This document shows, piece after piece, positions 62,813 to 64,000 of a DNA stretch of 64,000 nt (within the stretch, counting starts at the first letter, position 1; each line of letters starts with the position of its first letter). The notes under the pieces are model-generated. The model did no database searches. It was not told where the DNA came from and saw only the letters and a program-made list of their open reading frames with translations. The stretch covers positions 93,797 through 157,796 of the forward strand of contig JBJLGL010000012.1 of assembly GCA_045564915.1 (NCBI GenBank). Direction: 5' to 3'. This stretch comes from JAQWRV01 sp045564915 (GTDB lineage Bacteria > Pseudomonadota > Alphaproteobacteria > Rhodospirillales > Rhodospirillaceae). Made by a program: the position numbers and the translations under genes.

Positions 62813-64000
62813 TTAGAAGTTATATGAAGCCCGCATACCGAATGTCCGAGGAATTGGTGCGCCAACACGCACTTCATTCCGATTTGGACCCCTAATGAAC
62901 GTAAACAAGTCAACCCCAAGCGTGCCTTGGAGGAACTCGTCGTTACCAGTTGCATTGAGCACGAAGGCCTCTAGAGAGATGCGTTCATTACGCATTCCGA
63001 GGCGGACGTTAATATTGTCATAGGGAGAAGTCCACGCAACATTTGAGTAATCAACCATTCTGTTACCCTGGTGAGCATAGTCAATGCGGCTATACCAATC
63101 ATAATCACCGATGAAATCATCTTCATAAGCAGCCGACAAATTCCAGGTGTACTTAGGAGCGGATGGCAATCGATTTCCTACAACACCGTCAAACGTGCCA
63201 TATACTAGATTACAGTCACCACAAACAAAGGCTTTAACCTCGGTGTCGTTGTAGCCGAAAGTGCCGGACAAGGTGAAATTCTCAGTAGCCTGTAACTGGG
63301 CTTCGAACTCTATACCCTTAAGCTCAGCAGTGCCATTATTGATGGTCAAGCCAACGAGGTTGGCAACACCATCAGCCACGATGGGAATACTATTCCTTAC
63401 CTGACCGTTGAGCCACTCATCGTAGTAGAGGGCAAGTGTTGTCCGAGCGCGGCCGTCAAGCCATGTAGACTTGATCCCGATTTCATAGTTGTCGAGCTTT
63501 TCTTCATCAAAGTTTACGCCTGCTGTAGGCACAACTTGGCGAAGGGCATCGAGCACAGCCTGGCTTGCAGTAGTTAGAACAGTATTGAAGCCACCAGGAC
63601 GGAAACCACGGGAGAACAAGGCGTAGACCGTTGAGTTTTCGGAATAGTTGTAATCAAGAGAAACGCGTGGAGCAAAACTCTTGAAGGTATTTGAGACTTC
63701 GGCCGCGTTTGCCGGCAAGCCTTGGGTATTGATAATCGGCAGGTTGCTGATCTTATCCCACTGATAGCGTGCTTCTGCACTGAGGGTCAGTTTATCAGTC
63801 AGGTCGAAGTATGCCGCTCCAAATACAGAAGGGGTCCGAACATCACGCTGGGTAATAGCAGCGGTAAAGAATGGACCAATGATCAGGTTACCATATACAG
63901 ACCCACCAGGTGAGTGAGCATAAAGATAATTAAAGCCTGCGGTCCAGCGCATACGGCCGTCCTGTGGCGAAACGATCCGCAGCTCTTGACTCCAGTCCTT
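62813..64000 (-). CDS. TonB-dependent receptor, C-terminal part
   Basis: The frame is open to the window edge, so the N-terminal plug is outside. The first visible residues read WSQELRIVSPQDGRMRWTAG, the conserved barrel segment of this receptor class. Further barrel motifs are FAPRVSLDYNYSENSTVYAL and RGFRPGGFN, and the end is RTFGMRASYNF with the terminal aromatic residue needed for outer-membrane insertion. About 395 residues are present. The ligand is unknown. Confidence 0.93.
   Translation of the reverse strand, partial: KDWSQELRIVSPQDGRMRWTAGFNYLYAHSPGGSVYGNLIIGPFFTAAITQRDVRTPSVFGAAYFDLTDKLTLSAEARYQWDKISNLPIINTQGLPANAAEVSNTFKSFAPRVSLDYNYSENSTVYALFSRGFRPGGFNTVLTTASQAVLDALRQVVPTAGVNFDEEKLDNYEIGIKSTWLDGRARTTLALYYDEWLNGQVRNSIPIVADGVANLVGLTINNGTAELKGIEFEAQLQATENFTLSGTFGYNDTEVKAFVCGDCNLVYGTFDGVVGNRLPSAPKYTWNLSAAYEDDFIGDYDWYSRIDYAHQGNRMVDYSNVAWTSPYDNINVRLGMRNERISLEAFVLNATGNDEFLQGTLGVDLFTFIRGPNRNEVRVGAPIPRTFGMRASYNF

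Overview
The window is a continuous, gene-dense stretch of an alphaproteobacterial chromosome with moderate GC. The assignment rests on several independent marks: a circularly permuted two-piece tmRNA gene, an alpha-type SspB adaptor, a ribbon-helix-helix protein of the RHH_4 type, an RpoH-like sigma factor, the order amiD-like / rnpB / mraZ / dcw cluster, and the tail ftsZ / lpxC / bamD / recN / ligA. LpxC, BamD, MlaA/MlaC, MurE with a meso-DAP motif and three TonB-dependent receptors show a Gram-negative envelope. I see no phage, insertion sequence, CRISPR array, rRNA or tRNA. The receptors and small exported enzymes suggest a free-living heterotroph, but the lineage below class is not determinable here.

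Region 1 (1-9.6 kb) is housekeeping: the 3' part of purM, purN, ndk, holC, a Do-family periplasmic protease, hflC and hflK on the minus strand, mrp on the plus strand, then folA and thyA on the minus strand. Next come the permuted ssrA gene and sspB, so the RNA that writes the degradation tag sits beside the adaptor that reads it. Region 2 (9.6-20.4 kb) holds class I fumarase, a small alpha/beta hydrolase, an RHH regulator, a giant AsmA protein, an acyl-CoA dehydrogenase, an RpoH-like sigma factor with an inverted repeat just upstream, a DMT transporter and a peptidoglycan amidase.

Region 3 (20.4-45.8 kb) starts with rnpB, whose predicted promoter agrees with its 5' end, and continues into a complete division and cell-wall cluster: mraZ, rsmH, ftsL, ftsI, murE, murF, mraY, murD, ftsW, murG, murC, murB, ddl, ftsQ, ftsA, ftsZ. 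Almost every junction overlaps by 1-14 bp. A strong terminator follows ftsZ; lpxC, bamD, recN and ligA follow. A LexA-like GAAC-N7-GAAC motif lies in the leader between rnpB and mraZ.

Region 4 (45.8-64 kb) is more accessory: a Tat-exported M24-family protein, an exported VOC-fold protein and a TonB receptor on the minus strand; then pepP-like and prmA genes, a 465-bp gap with a plus-strand terminator that belongs to no visible gene (a good small-RNA candidate), a UvrD-type helicase, a cupin, a Tat-exported DUF1838 protein, metF, the mlaA-mlaC lipid-transport pair, and two further TonB-dependent receptors, the last running off the window end.

I found no clearly new multi-gene system. The observations most worth following are the ssrA-sspB pair with its unusual tag end, the orphan terminator/sRNA candidate near 53.8 kb, the exported M24/VOC/receptor group, the LexA-like site ahead of the dcw cluster, the hairpin upstream of the rpoH-like gene, and a small, apparently frameshifted reading frame near 12 kb.
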